From positions 62,001-126,000 of the forward strand of contig KE159636.1 in assembly GCA_000403315.2 (NCBI GenBank): a stretch of 64,000 nucleotides of DNA. Direction: 5' to 3'. Positions 33,861 through 44,127 of the stretch are shown here, one piece after another. The stretch comes from Lachnospiraceae bacterium A2. Lineage in GTDB: Bacteria > Bacillota > Clostridia > Lachnospirales > Lachnospiraceae. Position 1 is the first letter of the stretch. Each line of letters opens with the position of its first letter. The notes under the pieces were generated by a model. The model had not been told where the DNA came from and did not search any database. It was given only the letters and a program-made list of their open reading frames with translations. The position numbers were made by a program, and so were the translations under genes.

Positions 33861-33890
33861 GACGGCATCAGCACTCACGCCGACACCGCC
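33861..33890 (-). terminator. Terminator of 109-aa gene, copy 2
   Basis: On the minus strand GGCGGTGTCGGCG pairs with TGCTGATGCCGTC (several G-U) across TGAG and is followed by TTTT. It is nearly the same as the hairpin at 2432-2460. Confidence 0.7.
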
Positions 33891-33909
33891 TTTTTCCTCA
33901 GTCAGTCCG

Positions 33910-34239
33910 TTATAAAATCCCTGCCTTTTTCAGATACCCCACACTGTCATAGCAGCCACGGAAATAGACCGACTGCATCTCCATGTCCGTAAGTTTGTTC
34001 CTAAGCTCCATCACTTTAATCAATACGGCACATTCTTCCTCGGTCAGTTCCACCACTGTTTCCGTGTCAAACACGCCTAATACTTTCGGATATTTCTCAT
34101 ACAAGCCCTCAATCTCGGCTCTCACGGCACGGTATTCCTCGTTTTCTCTGGACAGCTTTGCGATGACAGAGCCGAGATATTCATTAAAGATATTGCTGTG
34201 AACATCTACAAAAGTTTCAAATCTGAACGCATCAGACAT
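33910..34239 (-). CDS. conserved 109-aa protein of unknown function, copy 2
   Basis: ATG 34239 follows TTGGAGGTGAGCAAGA. It is about 92 percent identical to the 109-aa protein at 2479-2808. Conserved parts include FETFVDVHSNIFNEYLGS and YFRGCYDSVGYLKKAGIL. No motif points to a function. It lies immediately downstream of the giant methylase-helicase gene (79 bases), separate from it by a promoter-like TATAAT region. Confidence 0.75.
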   Translation of the reverse strand: MSDAFRFETFVDVHSNIFNEYLGSVIAKLSRENEEYRAVRAEIEGLYEKYPKVLGVFDTETVVELTEEECAVLIKVMELRNKLTDMEMQSVYFRGCYDSVGYLKKAGIL

Positions 34240-34317
34240 TCTTGCTCACCTCCAACTTTTCTCATTGTCCTTTATTATACTGCCCAGAAATACTCAATAC
34301 AAATGTGCAAACGGGGT

Positions 34318-37300
34318 TTACCGCTCCCTGTCCGCACTTTTTTTCTCTGTCGGCTCACCGTTCTGTTCTGGCTCATCATCAATCACGGCATTGTCCTTTT
34401 CATTCAGATTCAGTTCGATATTGAGGGCATTAAGCCTTTCCGTCTTTTCTTTCAGCTCATTTTCAAAAGCAAACGGTTTCTCAACTTCAACTTTTGCTGT
34501 TTCAAGCTGTGCAATGGTTTCTGCCTTTCTGGTCTTGGCAGCTTCCAGTCGGGCAGGGAACTTGGCAATCTCATTCTCAATTCTGGTAAGATTGCCCAAA
34601 GCATCCACACCTAAATCTACCTTATATTTCTTCATTCCGCAGAGATTCAGACAATAGTGTGCATTGATGGTATCATAGAAAACCTCCATCTTGAAACCAC
34701 GGTAGCTGCCGACTTCTATCGGCTGTGACATCGGATTTTCCTTGCAGATAGCAAGGAGCATCTCACCTGCGTCCGCTTTTTCTTTGTAGGTCACGCCTTT
34801 TAAGGTCATGGAGCAGAACTTATCCTCGCCCTGCGGCTTATGCTGACTGGCAATCTCCGCATCATTCCCATAAGCTGTAATGCGTTCCTCATAATCTTTA
34901 ATCGCCTGCGGATAGTGCTTCAGTATCCTGTCCTCAAGGTCATAATGCTCGGAAAGATAGCTCTGCTTCAAGACTTTCAGCTTCGCTACCTGCATATCCA
35001 AATCCATTTTTTCCTTGAAACGCTCGTCGCCTGTGGCAAGCATTTTCACCTCCGCAAAGGAAAGAGCCACTTCGTCCACGTCCTCGGCAGAACGGACAGG
35101 GCTTTTGCTCGTCATTATCTGGCTGATAAATTTCTGCTTTCCCTCGACAAGCTGATAGAGGTACGCATCAAAGGTCTGTTCCGTCACATAACGGTAAACT
35201 TCCACCTCTGGGAACATATTGCCCTGACGTTCCAGACGACCAAGCCTTTGCTCCAAGTCCGAGGGTCGCCACGGGCAGTCGCAGTTATGGATAGCGATTA
35301 GCCTGTCCTGCACGTTTGTCCCTGCCCCCATCTTTGGGGTAGAGCCTAAGAGGACACGCACCTCGCCGCTCCGTACTTTTGCGAACAGCTCCTTTTTCTG
35401 TGCATCAGTATTCGCTTCGTGGATAAAACGCACCTGCTCCGCAGGGATTCCACGCCGTATCAGCTTCTCCCTTATATCATCATAAATATTAAATGTGCCG
35501 TCGTTCTTCGGGGTCGAAAGGTCGGAAAAAACAAGCTGTGCCGCATTTGTATCGGCGTGTTCCTCCCAGATACGGTAAATATTATCCACGCAGGCGTTGA
35601 CTTTGCTGTTCGGGTCGTCTGGCAGCATCGGGTCAATCAATCTCTGGTCTAGGGCAAGCTGTCGCCCGTCGTTTGTCACTTTGAGCATGTTATCTGTTTG
35701 TGGCTTTACCAGTCTTGCACGGATTTTCTCTGCCCGCTTTGCAAGCCCCGCCACCATTTCCGTCTGGATTTCGCTCGGCTTGGTCTTGATATTGTGGTAA
35801 TTGACCTTTGGCACGGGCAGCTTTAACATATCGGCGGTCTGGATGTCCGCAACCTCACGGAACATCTGCATCAATTCTGGAAGGTTATAAAACTTCGCAA
35901 ACCTCGTCTTGGCTCGGTAATTCGTGCCTTCTGGGGCGAGTTCCAGAGCCGTGACCGTTTCGCCGAACGTGGAAGCCCAACTGTCAAAATGCTGCAATCC
36001 ATTCCTCGCAAGGGTGTCATACTGCAAGTACCTCTGCACGGAATACATCTCGACCATCGAGTTTGAAATAGGCGTTCCCGTTGCGAAAATTACGCCACGG
36101 TTGCCCGTGATTTCGTCCAGATAGCGGCACTTCATAAACAAATCGCTTGACTTCTGGGCTTCCGTCTGGGCGATGCCGCCCACGTTCCGCATCTTGGTGT
36201 AAAGGTAAAGGTTCTTGTAAAAATGACTCTCATCTATAAAAAGCCTGTCTATGCCCAATTCCTCAAAGTTTATCACGCTGTCTTTCCGCTTGGTGTCGTT
36301 GAGTTTATCAAGCTTTGCCTTGATTGCTTTCCTCGTTTTCATGAGCTGCTTGACCGTGAACTGCTCCCCGTGGGATGCCTGCACGTCGTCAATGCCACGC
36401 TCAATATCATCAAGCTGCCGCATGAGCTGTTCCCGCTGTCGTTCCTCACTGATAGGGATTTTCTCGAACTGACTATGCCCGATAATCACCGCATCATACG
36501 CCCCCGTCGCAATCCTGCCGCAGAACTTCTTGCGGTTTCCCGTTTCAAAATCCCGCTTGGTCGTCACAAGGATATTGGCAGATGGATAGAGCCGCAGGTA
36601 CTCCGACGCCCACTGACCGACAAGGTGGTTCGGCACGACAAACATGGATTTCTGGCAGAGTCCGAGCCGTTTGCTTTCCTGTGCGGCGGCGACCATTTCA
36701 AAGGTCTTGCCCGCCCCTACTTTATGGGCAAGGAGCGTGTTGCCGCCGTAAAGGATATGGGCAATCGCATTGACTTGGTGCGGTCTTAATTTAATCTCTG
36801 GGCTGATTCCGCCAAACGTGATATGGCTTCCATCGTATTCACGGGGTCTGATACTGTTAAATGTGTCATTGTAGTAGCGTACAAGCCTATTCCTCCTCTC
36901 TGGGTCTTTCCAAATCCAGTCCCCAAACGCCTGCTTTATCACCTCCTGCTTTGCCTGTGCCGCCGTGGTTTCCTTATGGTTTAATACCGCTTTTTTATTG
37001 TTGTGTTCATCATAAATATAATCAAAGATGCGGGTATCACGCAAGTTTAGCGTGTCCTCCATAATGCGGTAGGCACTCGCCCGCTTTGTGCCGTAGGTGC
37101 TGTCTGCCTTGACATTTCCCACATCGGAACTCTTATTCTCAATGAACCAGTCGCCGTTATATGTCGTGTAGCGTACTTTCAATCTGCCCTCCGCATAGCT
37201 TGACGGCGTTAAAAGCTCCATCATAAACTGCTGTATATCCTCCTGCGGTATCCACGTTGTACCCAGACGGACGGAAATTTCACTTGCGGGCAAATCCTTT

Positions 37301-40300
37301 GGGATGACTTTTTCCAGAGCCGCCACGTTGACTGCAAGCTCTGGGTCTGCCTTTGCCGCTATCCCTGCGATTTTCAGTTTCTCCCGCACGTTGCCCGATA
37401 AATACTCGTCTGCGGTTACATACCTTGCAGGCTCGGAAGATGGCACTTTGAAGATAACGCCCTGCAAATCATTGATGATTTCCTCCTGCGTCCTGCCTGT
37501 GAGCCGTGCCATATAGAGTAAATCGACACGGGCTTTTTCCCCGATGGAGAGGGCAAGGGCTTCGCCCGCCGTTTCCACAAAGGTCACTTCATGGTGGGGC
37601 TTTATCGTCCTCTTTGAGAACATATCCGCCTTTCTTTTAAATTTCCCCTCATCGTCAAGCACTTCAAGGGAGCATAACAGGAAGTAGCTTTCATCTGCCG
37701 CAAAAGCAAGGTAGTTCCCCCTGCTGTTAATCAGACCGTACTTTTTTGTAAACGCATCGTATAAGCGGTTTAAGTTTTTCTGTTCGGTCTGTATCATTTC
37801 CTCTGGGTAATCGTCGGTCTGGTACTGGATGAGCCTTCTCACGCAATCACGGATTTCCAATAATCCCTTAATGCGGTTTTCTGCGGTCATGGATACCTTT
37901 GCAGGGGTCATGGTGTTATTCTCTCGGAAGTAAACCCTGCCATCCACAAGGGCAAAAGAAAAGTTCCGCACGTTCGGGTCGGCAGGGATGGATTTATCCT
38001 GCTCGTCAGAGATTCGGTCAATCTCATTTTCAATCTCTGGGATTTCGCCGTCTATCCGCTGCATGGCTTCATGGAGAAGCCCCGCAAGCGGCATATCGGG
38101 ATAGGCTTTGCAGGCACTGTCCATGCCGAACCTTGTGCTTTCCATCTTCATCTTGCCTAAAATCATTTCTGGGTGGGATTCAAAATAGCTGTTCATCGTG
38201 ACGCCGTTTTCATCTGTGTCAAGGTGTACCCACTCTGGCTCAATGTCAATTACGCTGTCACGCTTTTGCAGGATAAGGATGTCGCTCGTGACCTCCGTGC
38301 CTGCGTTTGCCCGAAATGTGTTGTCGGGAAGCCTTACCGCCCCTAAAAGCTCGGCTCTCTGTGCGATATACTTCCGCACCTCTGGGCTTGCCTTGTCCAT
38401 CGTACCCTTAGAGGTAATAAACATCACAACGCCGCCTGCCCGCACTTTATCAAGTGCTTTTGCAATAAAATAATCATGGATTAAAAACTTCTGGGCATTG
38501 TAGCGGCTGTCATTGACTTTGAACTCCCCAAACGGGATGTTGCCAAGCACCACGTCAAAATGGTTGTCTGGGAGCTTAGTGTCCTCAAATCCCTCAATGG
38601 CGATACTGGCTTTCTGGTAGAGCTGCTTTGCAATCCTGCCAGATATTGGGTCAATCTCAATGCCGTGCAGCTTTGATTTTTCCATGCTGTCGGGTAGAAG
38701 CCCTAAGAAATTCCCCGTGCCGCAGGACGGCTCTAAAATATTCCCCTGCGAAAATCCCAGACGGTCAAGTGCTTCATACATTGCCTTGATGACAACGGGC
38801 GGCGTATAAAATGCGGTCAGCGTAGATTCCATAGCGGCATGGTATTCCTCATCGGAGAGTGCTGATTTTAATTCTTTATATTCGTTCTCCCATACCGCAT
38901 TATTACTGTCAAACGCCATCGACAGACCGCCCCACCCGACATATTTTGCAAGGGTTTCCTGTTCTTCGGGCGTGGCAAGGCGGTTTTCTATCTGAAGGTT
39001 GTGGAGAAGCCTTATTGCGGACATATTATTTCGGAACTTTTCTTTTGCACCGCCAACGCCTAAAGCATCATCAGTAATATGATAATTGTAGCGGTCATCA
39101 GAAACAGCAGGGACAGTTGGTTTTGCAGGAATATCCGTCTTTTCTTCGGGTGGTACTTCTTTCTGTGCCTGCTCCAGGAGCCTGCGGACATAGCTGATTT
39201 TCTCCACACGGTTTATCGGAAATCCCATGCTGTTCTGGAAAGTGATGTCACGCATGGAAACGTCGCCGCTGATTTTCCCGATGCTCTCAATAAGATAACG
39301 GCGGTTGTCAATCACAAGCTCTTTGCCTATAAGGTCAGAATTATCCTCAATATCCTTATCCGTAACGGCTTTTCTGACTTTTTCCAGACCTTTTTGTGCT
39401 TCTTCCTCGGCAGGGTAGGTCAGCACCATGCCGTCCCCGTCAATATAATAATCCTCACGGCGGTTGTCCCAGATGGCATAAGCATCTTCAGGGTCTGGGA
39501 AAGCATCGGAAGTCATTGTGACCTCAAACCGTTCTTGCGGCGGCTCGGTTTCCTGTTCCTTTGCAGCTTTTTCAACCTCCGCAGGCATTTCATGGGCGGC
39601 AGGCTGTTCCTCGGTATTTTCTATTTCTTCGGACTGTTCCTTATCCTCACTTTTCCTGTTCCAGTCAGATTCAGTAGCCAAAATCTTAGCAAGGAGCTTT
39701 TCATCCTCTGATGTCAGCTCGGTATGCTGCTCCAAAAACGGGATAAACACATCCTGCCCAAAACGCAACGTTTCCATCTGCTCACGGTAATAATCTTCGC
39801 CCTGCCGTTTCCATTCTGGGACAAACGGGCAGTCGGGAGAGAGGGAATATTCATAGAAATTTCGGATATGGGCAATTAAATCCCCCTCACCGTCGCCAAT
39901 GTCAAACCGCCCCTCGTAGTTAAATTCCTCACCGCCGATAACGGCATGGATTTCAAAGTCGGTCTTTTTATACCAACCGACCTGTTTGCTCTCGTCCTGC
40001 CGTTCACGGTGCTGTTTTTCGTCCAGAACGCCAAGCAGCTTATTCCCAAGTGCAAAGCTAAGCTCCGTAAATCGGTCGTTCAGCTCCCTGTCATAAAAGG
40101 CGGGATGCTCGGAAAATCCGATAGATAGGGTAATACTGTCGGGCTTTTCCTCGTCAAGTGTTTCTGTTTTCTGGCTCTCGGTAATGACCGTTTTCAGATG
40201 GTCATTCGCAGGGTTCTCCTTTAGCTTTTCTTCAAAATCAGCTCTGCTGAACTCCTTTCCAAACAATGGGAACTCCGCATTACGCAAAGACACGGCGTTT

Positions 40301-42447
40301 TCATCAAAGGCTGTGACCTCATATTTATCCGCACCAATATATACCTCATCGCCCTCGTGATAAACGTAACGGAGAGGGTACAGCTCCGTAAGCTCCTGCG
40401 AAAAACGCCACGCATTGCTGCGGCTGTAAACGCTTGTGGTCTGCCCCTGCACCAGTTTAAGGAAATCAAGGAGCTGCTGCACGGTGGCGGGGTCGGAGAA
40501 AAACTGCTCCATCTGTCCCTCGGTCACATCGGCAAGGTCGCCACGCCCCACATTTTCAAGCAGGGCTTTCTCATAGCCGTCCAAGTCACGGATAAAATCA
40601 GAGAGCCGCAGAGAAAGCGTATCCCTCTTGTCGGCAGGCGGCAGTTCCCTCTTTTCTTCGATAAACCGCTGCCTTTTTAACTTCCTCTGGGTGTCGATTT
40701 CATACTGCGGGGCAGACACGCTTTCCAGATAATCCGCATAATGTTCTTTCTCTTTTGCATTGAGGTAGCGGTCATCCCTAATCAGCTCACGCAGGCGTTT
40801 CTCCACCTTAGACCAGCTTAAAAGCAAATCTGGGGCGGTATAGGAACCTTGCTTTTCAATGGCGATTCCTTTTCCGTCATGCCACTCGTGACCGTTTGTC
40901 CCATCTGGATAGGTGTATGTGCCGCCGCCCGTGCCGTATTCATCCCGAAGGAACTCAATATTGCTCCTTTTATCCTCCTGCTTCTGGAACTGGCGGTAGA
41001 TGCGGTACTTGCCATTTTGAATGCTGCTGCCCGCTGTGAGTACGCTGTCTATATCCTCCTGTGAAACGGCAAAAGCAGAGGATTTTTCGTCCTCTGCTTC
41101 AGCAATCATTTCTATCTGTTCATCTACGGTTGGAAGATTAGCGTTGATTTCTTCCTCATTGGCAACGCTGCCCTCGGCAGGCTCTGGCTCTGCGGTCTGT
41201 GCCGTAACTGTTTCTTCTTCCTGTCTGCCACTGTCCGATTCTGGCTCTGATTTTTCTAATTGTAAATCAGTTCTTCCAGTATCACTTCCTCCGCCTGGCT
41301 GCGGATGCTGTTCATCATGCCGAGCCACTGCATCGGTGCTTTCTCTTTCAGCTCCTCCGTCACTCCCTGCTCGGCTGCGAGCTGCTTCGTCAGAAGCTCC
41401 AACCTCCGCAATGCCGTCTGCTCGGTCTGGTAGAGGTGTCCGTTCAGACTGCCCGACGTCAGCAGGTTGAGGTAAATTACCCTCTTGTGCTGTTCCAGAT
41501 AATCCCTGTGCATCAAAGCGTACCTGCCAAGCGGAAGCTCTGGCTCTGTCGGTAATGTCAGGTCGGGAATAAGATAATCCGCCTGTTTCGTATAAGTGAT
41601 TTCGCTCATTGTATTCGCTCCTTTCGGGTTGTTTCCTGCCCTTATCATACTGGCTTGCGATGTCCCTTGCAAATATGCGGTTCTGCCGTTTTGCTTCGAT
41701 TTGCACATCTCGGACTGCCGCAGAGATTTCCCGCAATGCCATCTCGGAAATGTCGCTTGCAGCGATGCCGATGGCATTAAGGGTGGCGGGCGTGTTGAAA
41801 TTCGTAATGTCAGCAAAATCCTCACGCTCAAAATAGCCGTCCGCATCCAGTCCGCAGCGGCTCAAAAGCATATAGGCGACGCTGTTCGCCGCCAGACGCT
41901 TATAAATCACTTCTATATTAAAATCATCCAGTTCCTCTAAAAAGCTGTCTTTCGTACAGTCCTTTAACTGTGAGAGGTAATCGGGTAAATTATCCTCCAC
42001 GGCGTTCTCCGCCGTCCCCATTAAAAACGTGGCAAGGTCGCCGCCCTCCGTGCCGCCGAACCTGTCCGCAAGCCGTTCCATGACGGGCTGCTCGTACCGC
42101 TTATCCATCTGCCATATCGGGACGGGTCGGCTGCCATAGTAGCCCTCATGGGTGTCGGAAACGTCAAAATAATATTTCAGCGTGTTCCTGCGTCCTTTCG
42201 GGTCAAAGACCGCAATGCCCCTGCTGTCCTTGTTCACCCAACGCTTAAAGAGCCTGTTCCATGTGCCAATCTCGGCAACGGCGGTAGCGTCTGGGCGTTG
42301 GGCGTAGATTAAGAGCTGCTCGTCAAAGCGGCACTTGTAATTATGGCAGGCAGAAGATAAAAAGCCCTGCCACGCCTGCGGGTTTCTCGTGACGTCCCTC
42401 CCCGTGCGGCGGTACAGCTCCGTGATAAGCTGATATTTTGCAGCCAT
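34318..42447 (-). CDS. Giant polyvalent protein: adenine methyltransferase plus SNF2 helicase
   Basis: I choose ATG 42447 after AAGGAGGTGTGAGCCT, giving about 2709 aa. Seen in order: an N-terminal LPD-type region (about 1-450), a low-complexity linker, a methyltransferase with motif I ILEPSCGTGNFLG (about 1237) and catalytic GNIPFGEF (about 1302, a variant NPPY box), and an SNF2-type helicase with Walker A HKVGAGKTFEMV (about 1911), DESH box RLFIDESHFYKN (about 2072), FATGTPISNS, and motif VI QRLGRLERQGN (about 2404). A C-terminal coiled coil follows. Such polyvalent proteins in Tn1549-type ICEs are thought to protect or process incoming DNA, e.g. by methylation against restriction. Confidence 0.88.
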   Translation of the reverse strand: MAAKYQLITELYRRTGRDVTRNPQAWQGFLSSACHNYKCRFDEQLLIYAQRPDATAVAEIGTWNRLFKRWVNKDSRGIAVFDPKGRRNTLKYYFDVSDTHEGYYGSRPVPIWQMDKRYEQPVMERLADRFGGTEGGDLATFLMGTAENAVEDNLPDYLSQLKDCTKDSFLEELDDFNIEVIYKRLAANSVAYMLLSRCGLDADGYFEREDFADITNFNTPATLNAIGIAASDISEMALREISAAVRDVQIEAKRQNRIFARDIASQYDKGRKQPERSEYNERNHLYETGGLSYSRPDITDRARASAWQVRFDAQGLSGTAQEGNLPQPADVGQSERTPLPDRADGIAEVGASDEAARSRAGSDGGAERESTDAVARHDEQHPQPGGGSDTGRTDLQLEKSEPESDSGRQEEETVTAQTAEPEPAEGSVANEEEINANLPTVDEQIEMIAEAEDEKSSAFAVSQEDIDSVLTAGSSIQNGKYRIYRQFQKQEDKRSNIEFLRDEYGTGGGTYTYPDGTNGHEWHDGKGIAIEKQGSYTAPDLLLSWSKVEKRLRELIRDDRYLNAKEKEHYADYLESVSAPQYEIDTQRKLKRQRFIEEKRELPPADKRDTLSLRLSDFIRDLDGYEKALLENVGRGDLADVTEGQMEQFFSDPATVQQLLDFLKLVQGQTTSVYSRSNAWRFSQELTELYPLRYVYHEGDEVYIGADKYEVTAFDENAVSLRNAEFPLFGKEFSRADFEEKLKENPANDHLKTVITESQKTETLDEEKPDSITLSIGFSEHPAFYDRELNDRFTELSFALGNKLLGVLDEKQHRERQDESKQVGWYKKTDFEIHAVIGGEEFNYEGRFDIGDGEGDLIAHIRNFYEYSLSPDCPFVPEWKRQGEDYYREQMETLRFGQDVFIPFLEQHTELTSEDEKLLAKILATESDWNRKSEDKEQSEEIENTEEQPAAHEMPAEVEKAAKEQETEPPQERFEVTMTSDAFPDPEDAYAIWDNRREDYYIDGDGMVLTYPAEEEAQKGLEKVRKAVTDKDIEDNSDLIGKELVIDNRRYLIESIGKISGDVSMRDITFQNSMGFPINRVEKISYVRRLLEQAQKEVPPEEKTDIPAKPTVPAVSDDRYNYHITDDALGVGGAKEKFRNNMSAIRLLHNLQIENRLATPEEQETLAKYVGWGGLSMAFDSNNAVWENEYKELKSALSDEEYHAAMESTLTAFYTPPVVIKAMYEALDRLGFSQGNILEPSCGTGNFLGLLPDSMEKSKLHGIEIDPISGRIAKQLYQKASIAIEGFEDTKLPDNHFDVVLGNIPFGEFKVNDSRYNAQKFLIHDYFIAKALDKVRAGGVVMFITSKGTMDKASPEVRKYIAQRAELLGAVRLPDNTFRANAGTEVTSDILILQKRDSVIDIEPEWVHLDTDENGVTMNSYFESHPEMILGKMKMESTRFGMDSACKAYPDMPLAGLLHEAMQRIDGEIPEIENEIDRISDEQDKSIPADPNVRNFSFALVDGRVYFRENNTMTPAKVSMTAENRIKGLLEIRDCVRRLIQYQTDDYPEEMIQTEQKNLNRLYDAFTKKYGLINSRGNYLAFAADESYFLLCSLEVLDDEGKFKRKADMFSKRTIKPHHEVTFVETAGEALALSIGEKARVDLLYMARLTGRTQEEIINDLQGVIFKVPSSEPARYVTADEYLSGNVREKLKIAGIAAKADPELAVNVAALEKVIPKDLPASEISVRLGTTWIPQEDIQQFMMELLTPSSYAEGRLKVRYTTYNGDWFIENKSSDVGNVKADSTYGTKRASAYRIMEDTLNLRDTRIFDYIYDEHNNKKAVLNHKETTAAQAKQEVIKQAFGDWIWKDPERRNRLVRYYNDTFNSIRPREYDGSHITFGGISPEIKLRPHQVNAIAHILYGGNTLLAHKVGAGKTFEMVAAAQESKRLGLCQKSMFVVPNHLVGQWASEYLRLYPSANILVTTKRDFETGNRKKFCGRIATGAYDAVIIGHSQFEKIPISEERQREQLMRQLDDIERGIDDVQASHGEQFTVKQLMKTRKAIKAKLDKLNDTKRKDSVINFEELGIDRLFIDESHFYKNLYLYTKMRNVGGIAQTEAQKSSDLFMKCRYLDEITGNRGVIFATGTPISNSMVEMYSVQRYLQYDTLARNGLQHFDSWASTFGETVTALELAPEGTNYRAKTRFAKFYNLPELMQMFREVADIQTADMLKLPVPKVNYHNIKTKPSEIQTEMVAGLAKRAEKIRARLVKPQTDNMLKVTNDGRQLALDQRLIDPMLPDDPNSKVNACVDNIYRIWEEHADTNAAQLVFSDLSTPKNDGTFNIYDDIREKLIRRGIPAEQVRFIHEANTDAQKKELFAKVRSGEVRVLLGSTPKMGAGTNVQDRLIAIHNCDCPWRPSDLEQRLGRLERQGNMFPEVEVYRYVTEQTFDAYLYQLVEGKQKFISQIMTSKSPVRSAEDVDEVALSFAEVKMLATGDERFKEKMDLDMQVAKLKVLKQSYLSEHYDLEDRILKHYPQAIKDYEERITAYGNDAEIASQHKPQGEDKFCSMTLKGVTYKEKADAGEMLLAICKENPMSQPIEVGSYRGFKMEVFYDTINAHYCLNLCGMKKYKVDLGVDALGNLTRIENEIAKFPARLEAAKTRKAETIAQLETAKVEVEKPFAFENELKEKTERLNALNIELNLNEKDNAVIDDEPEQNGEPTEKKSADRER

Positions 42448-42461
42448 AGGCTCACACCTCC

Positions 42462-42920
42462 TTATCGTTCCAAATCTTTGTTTTTCTGCTTCCTGTCGTA
42501 TTCCCCGCATCTTTCGGCGATTTCGGAATACATTTTTTCCCGCATCTCACGCTCATAAGCTCGGTATTCCTTTGCCTTTTCCGTGGGCTTGTACCAGACG
42601 CTTTTCTGGTCGGCTTCGTCCATCTGCCCATAGCGGTCGTCTATCTTATCCATATATTTCTGATAGATGGCACGGGCGGCGGGGGTATCCTTTGCGTAAC
42701 GGTAACGGGCAAGGCTCTTATGAGAGCCACGAAGCTCGGCATACTCATAGAGCATACGGATAACCTCACGGTCAAGCCCTTTCTGCCCCTCGGCATCGTA
42801 GATTTCTGACAGCCCCTTGCACCTCCATGAATGGTACGGGGAAGTGTCGTTGGAGCTGTGGGAAGATACATACACACCGTTTTTCTTTACCGTGATGCGA
42901 TTGATAAGCTCGGTACTCAC
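42462..42920 (-). CDS. 152-aa conserved ICE protein, unknown
   Basis: The start is GTG 42920 after GGTAGGAA. The polar protein begins MSTELINRITVKKNGVYVSS and is rich in Tyr, Arg and Glu. It includes YHSWRCKGLSEIYDAEGQKG and a helical C-terminus. I do not recognise a family. It ends 15 bases before the giant gene and is probably cotranscribed. Confidence 0.65.
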   Translation of the reverse strand: MSTELINRITVKKNGVYVSSHSSNDTSPYHSWRCKGLSEIYDAEGQKGLDREVIRMLYEYAELRGSHKSLARYRYAKDTPAARAIYQKYMDKIDDRYGQMDEADQKSVWYKPTEKAKEYRAYEREMREKMYSEIAERCGEYDRKQKNKDLER

Positions 42921-42991
42921 TTCCTACCACCGCCCGATAAAACAGTCTGTTCCATAAAAATATCAATCCTCCTCTTATCCATGCCCCGCCT

Positions 42992-43216
42992 TTAGGCAGG
43001 GGTATAGCTGATTTTGTTTTGTTCCATCCTCCGTGCAAACTCCCGAACGGCATACCTTACGCCATCAATCTCTGCATAGGATTCATCTAAATAATGGCAA
43101 ACGGCAAAATAATCCTCCCCGTTCCCGTAAAGCATACGGATGACTCCGCCATCGTGGACAGAGAAAAGTGCCTTTCCTACGCTGTCCGTCATGCAAACCT
43201 GCTGTGCTGCGTTCAC
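42992..43216 (-). CDS. 74-aa protein, related to C-terminal domain of 43432-44127
   Basis: The start is GTG 43216 after GGGAGGTGGCACGGA. The sequence SVHDGGVIRMLYGNGEDYFA and EFARRMEQNKISYTP aligns with FRIPDGGKIVITSAWGEKTE and EFAERMERNGAAYEP in the larger protein, so it is a free-standing copy of that domain. It overlaps the 68-aa gene by 4 bases. Role unknown. Confidence 0.7.
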   Translation of the reverse strand: MNAAQQVCMTDSVGKALFSVHDGGVIRMLYGNGEDYFAVCHYLDESYAEIDGVRYAVREFARRMEQNKISYTPA

Positions 43217-43419
43217 TCCGTGCCACCTCCCAGAAATGAGATGACCTTGTTCCCTTTGATGCTTTTTTGCAGCTCATTGATGAGCGTGATGTCCGCCACC
43301 GTGATTCCCTGCATGGAGAGGATGTCGTCCATTGTCATGGCGGCAATCGCCTTTTCATCGGTAAAGCCTGCTTCAAAGACTTTATTTAATACTTTGACCG
43401 CTTTCTGGTTTACAGCCAT
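43213..43419 (-). CDS. 68-aa conserved ICE protein, unknown
   Basis: ATG 43419 follows a weak site (AGGGATATGGA). The peptide MAVNQKAVKVLNKVFEAGFT with ITVADITLINELQKSIKGNK looks all-helical and may form a small helix-hairpin-helix-like bundle. Context: accessory gene run of the ICE. Function unknown. Confidence 0.65.
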   Translation of the reverse strand: MAVNQKAVKVLNKVFEAGFTDEKAIAAMTMDDILSMQGITVADITLINELQKSIKGNKVISFLGGGTE

Positions 43420-43431
43420 TCCATATCCCTC

Positions 43432-44127
43432 CTATCGCTCATATTCTTTCTTTTTCGGGATTTTTGCCGCCTGCACATCTTCGGGCTTCGGCTCATAAGC
43501 CGCACCGTTCCTCTCCATACGCTCGGCAAATTCACATATATGGAGAAGATTGCTGCCCACCTCGGTATGGGTTTCATCAATATAACGGCAGGCAAGCTCC
43601 GTTTTCTCTCCCCAAGCGGAAGTAATGACAATTTTGCCGCCGTCTGGGATGCGGAACAGTTCTTTGTAATGTGGGTCAATAAAGCGGATTCCCTGTTCCG
43701 CTCTGGATATATGCTTATCAAGCCATTCTTTTACATAGCAGTAGCAGTAAAAATTATAATCGCCTTTGGTCGGGTTGCATCGGAGCAGAAAAGCGTGTTT
43801 CTCCGTATCCACACGGAATCCGTATTCTGCACAATAGCTGCCCTGAAAAGCACTTTCGGGATTCTTCCTTGCAAACGCCGCCATATCATAGCGGTTATGC
43901 AGAAGCCCCTTATCTTCACGCAAAGCATTGATTACATCATCAAGCTCCGACTTAAATTCATCCGTTTTCCATTGCTCCCTTGTATCAAACCAAGTAGTGT
44001 AAAAACCATATCCAGATGGGGCAAAATCTCCCCGCAGATGCCCGATGCACCCTGTCTGCCCCTCAAGCTGCATACTCTGGGCGTAGGTGTATTTCTGTTC
44101 GGGCTGTGCCAAAGCTCGTATCTCCAT
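43432..44127 (-). CDS. 231-aa LPD-type accessory protein
   Basis: ATG 44127 overlaps the stop of the preceding gene. It begins MEIRALAQPEQKYTYAQSMQ. The N-terminal part contains QTGCIGHLRGDFAPSGYGFY and WFDTREQWKTDEFKSELDDV; the C-terminal part carries a domain also found alone at 42992-43216. Such small modules also occur as parts of large polyvalent proteins. Function unknown; operon context suggests an establishment or anti-defence role. Confidence 0.65.
   Translation of the reverse strand: MEIRALAQPEQKYTYAQSMQLEGQTGCIGHLRGDFAPSGYGFYTTWFDTREQWKTDEFKSELDDVINALREDKGLLHNRYDMAAFARKNPESAFQGSYCAEYGFRVDTEKHAFLLRCNPTKGDYNFYCYCYVKEWLDKHISRAEQGIRFIDPHYKELFRIPDGGKIVITSAWGEKTELACRYIDETHTEVGSNLLHICEFAERMERNGAAYEPKPEDVQAAKIPKKKEYER

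Noticed and set aside
39079..39711. 210-aa plus-strand frame inside the giant gene
   Set aside because: Lies entirely opposite a well-supported coding region and has no family features.
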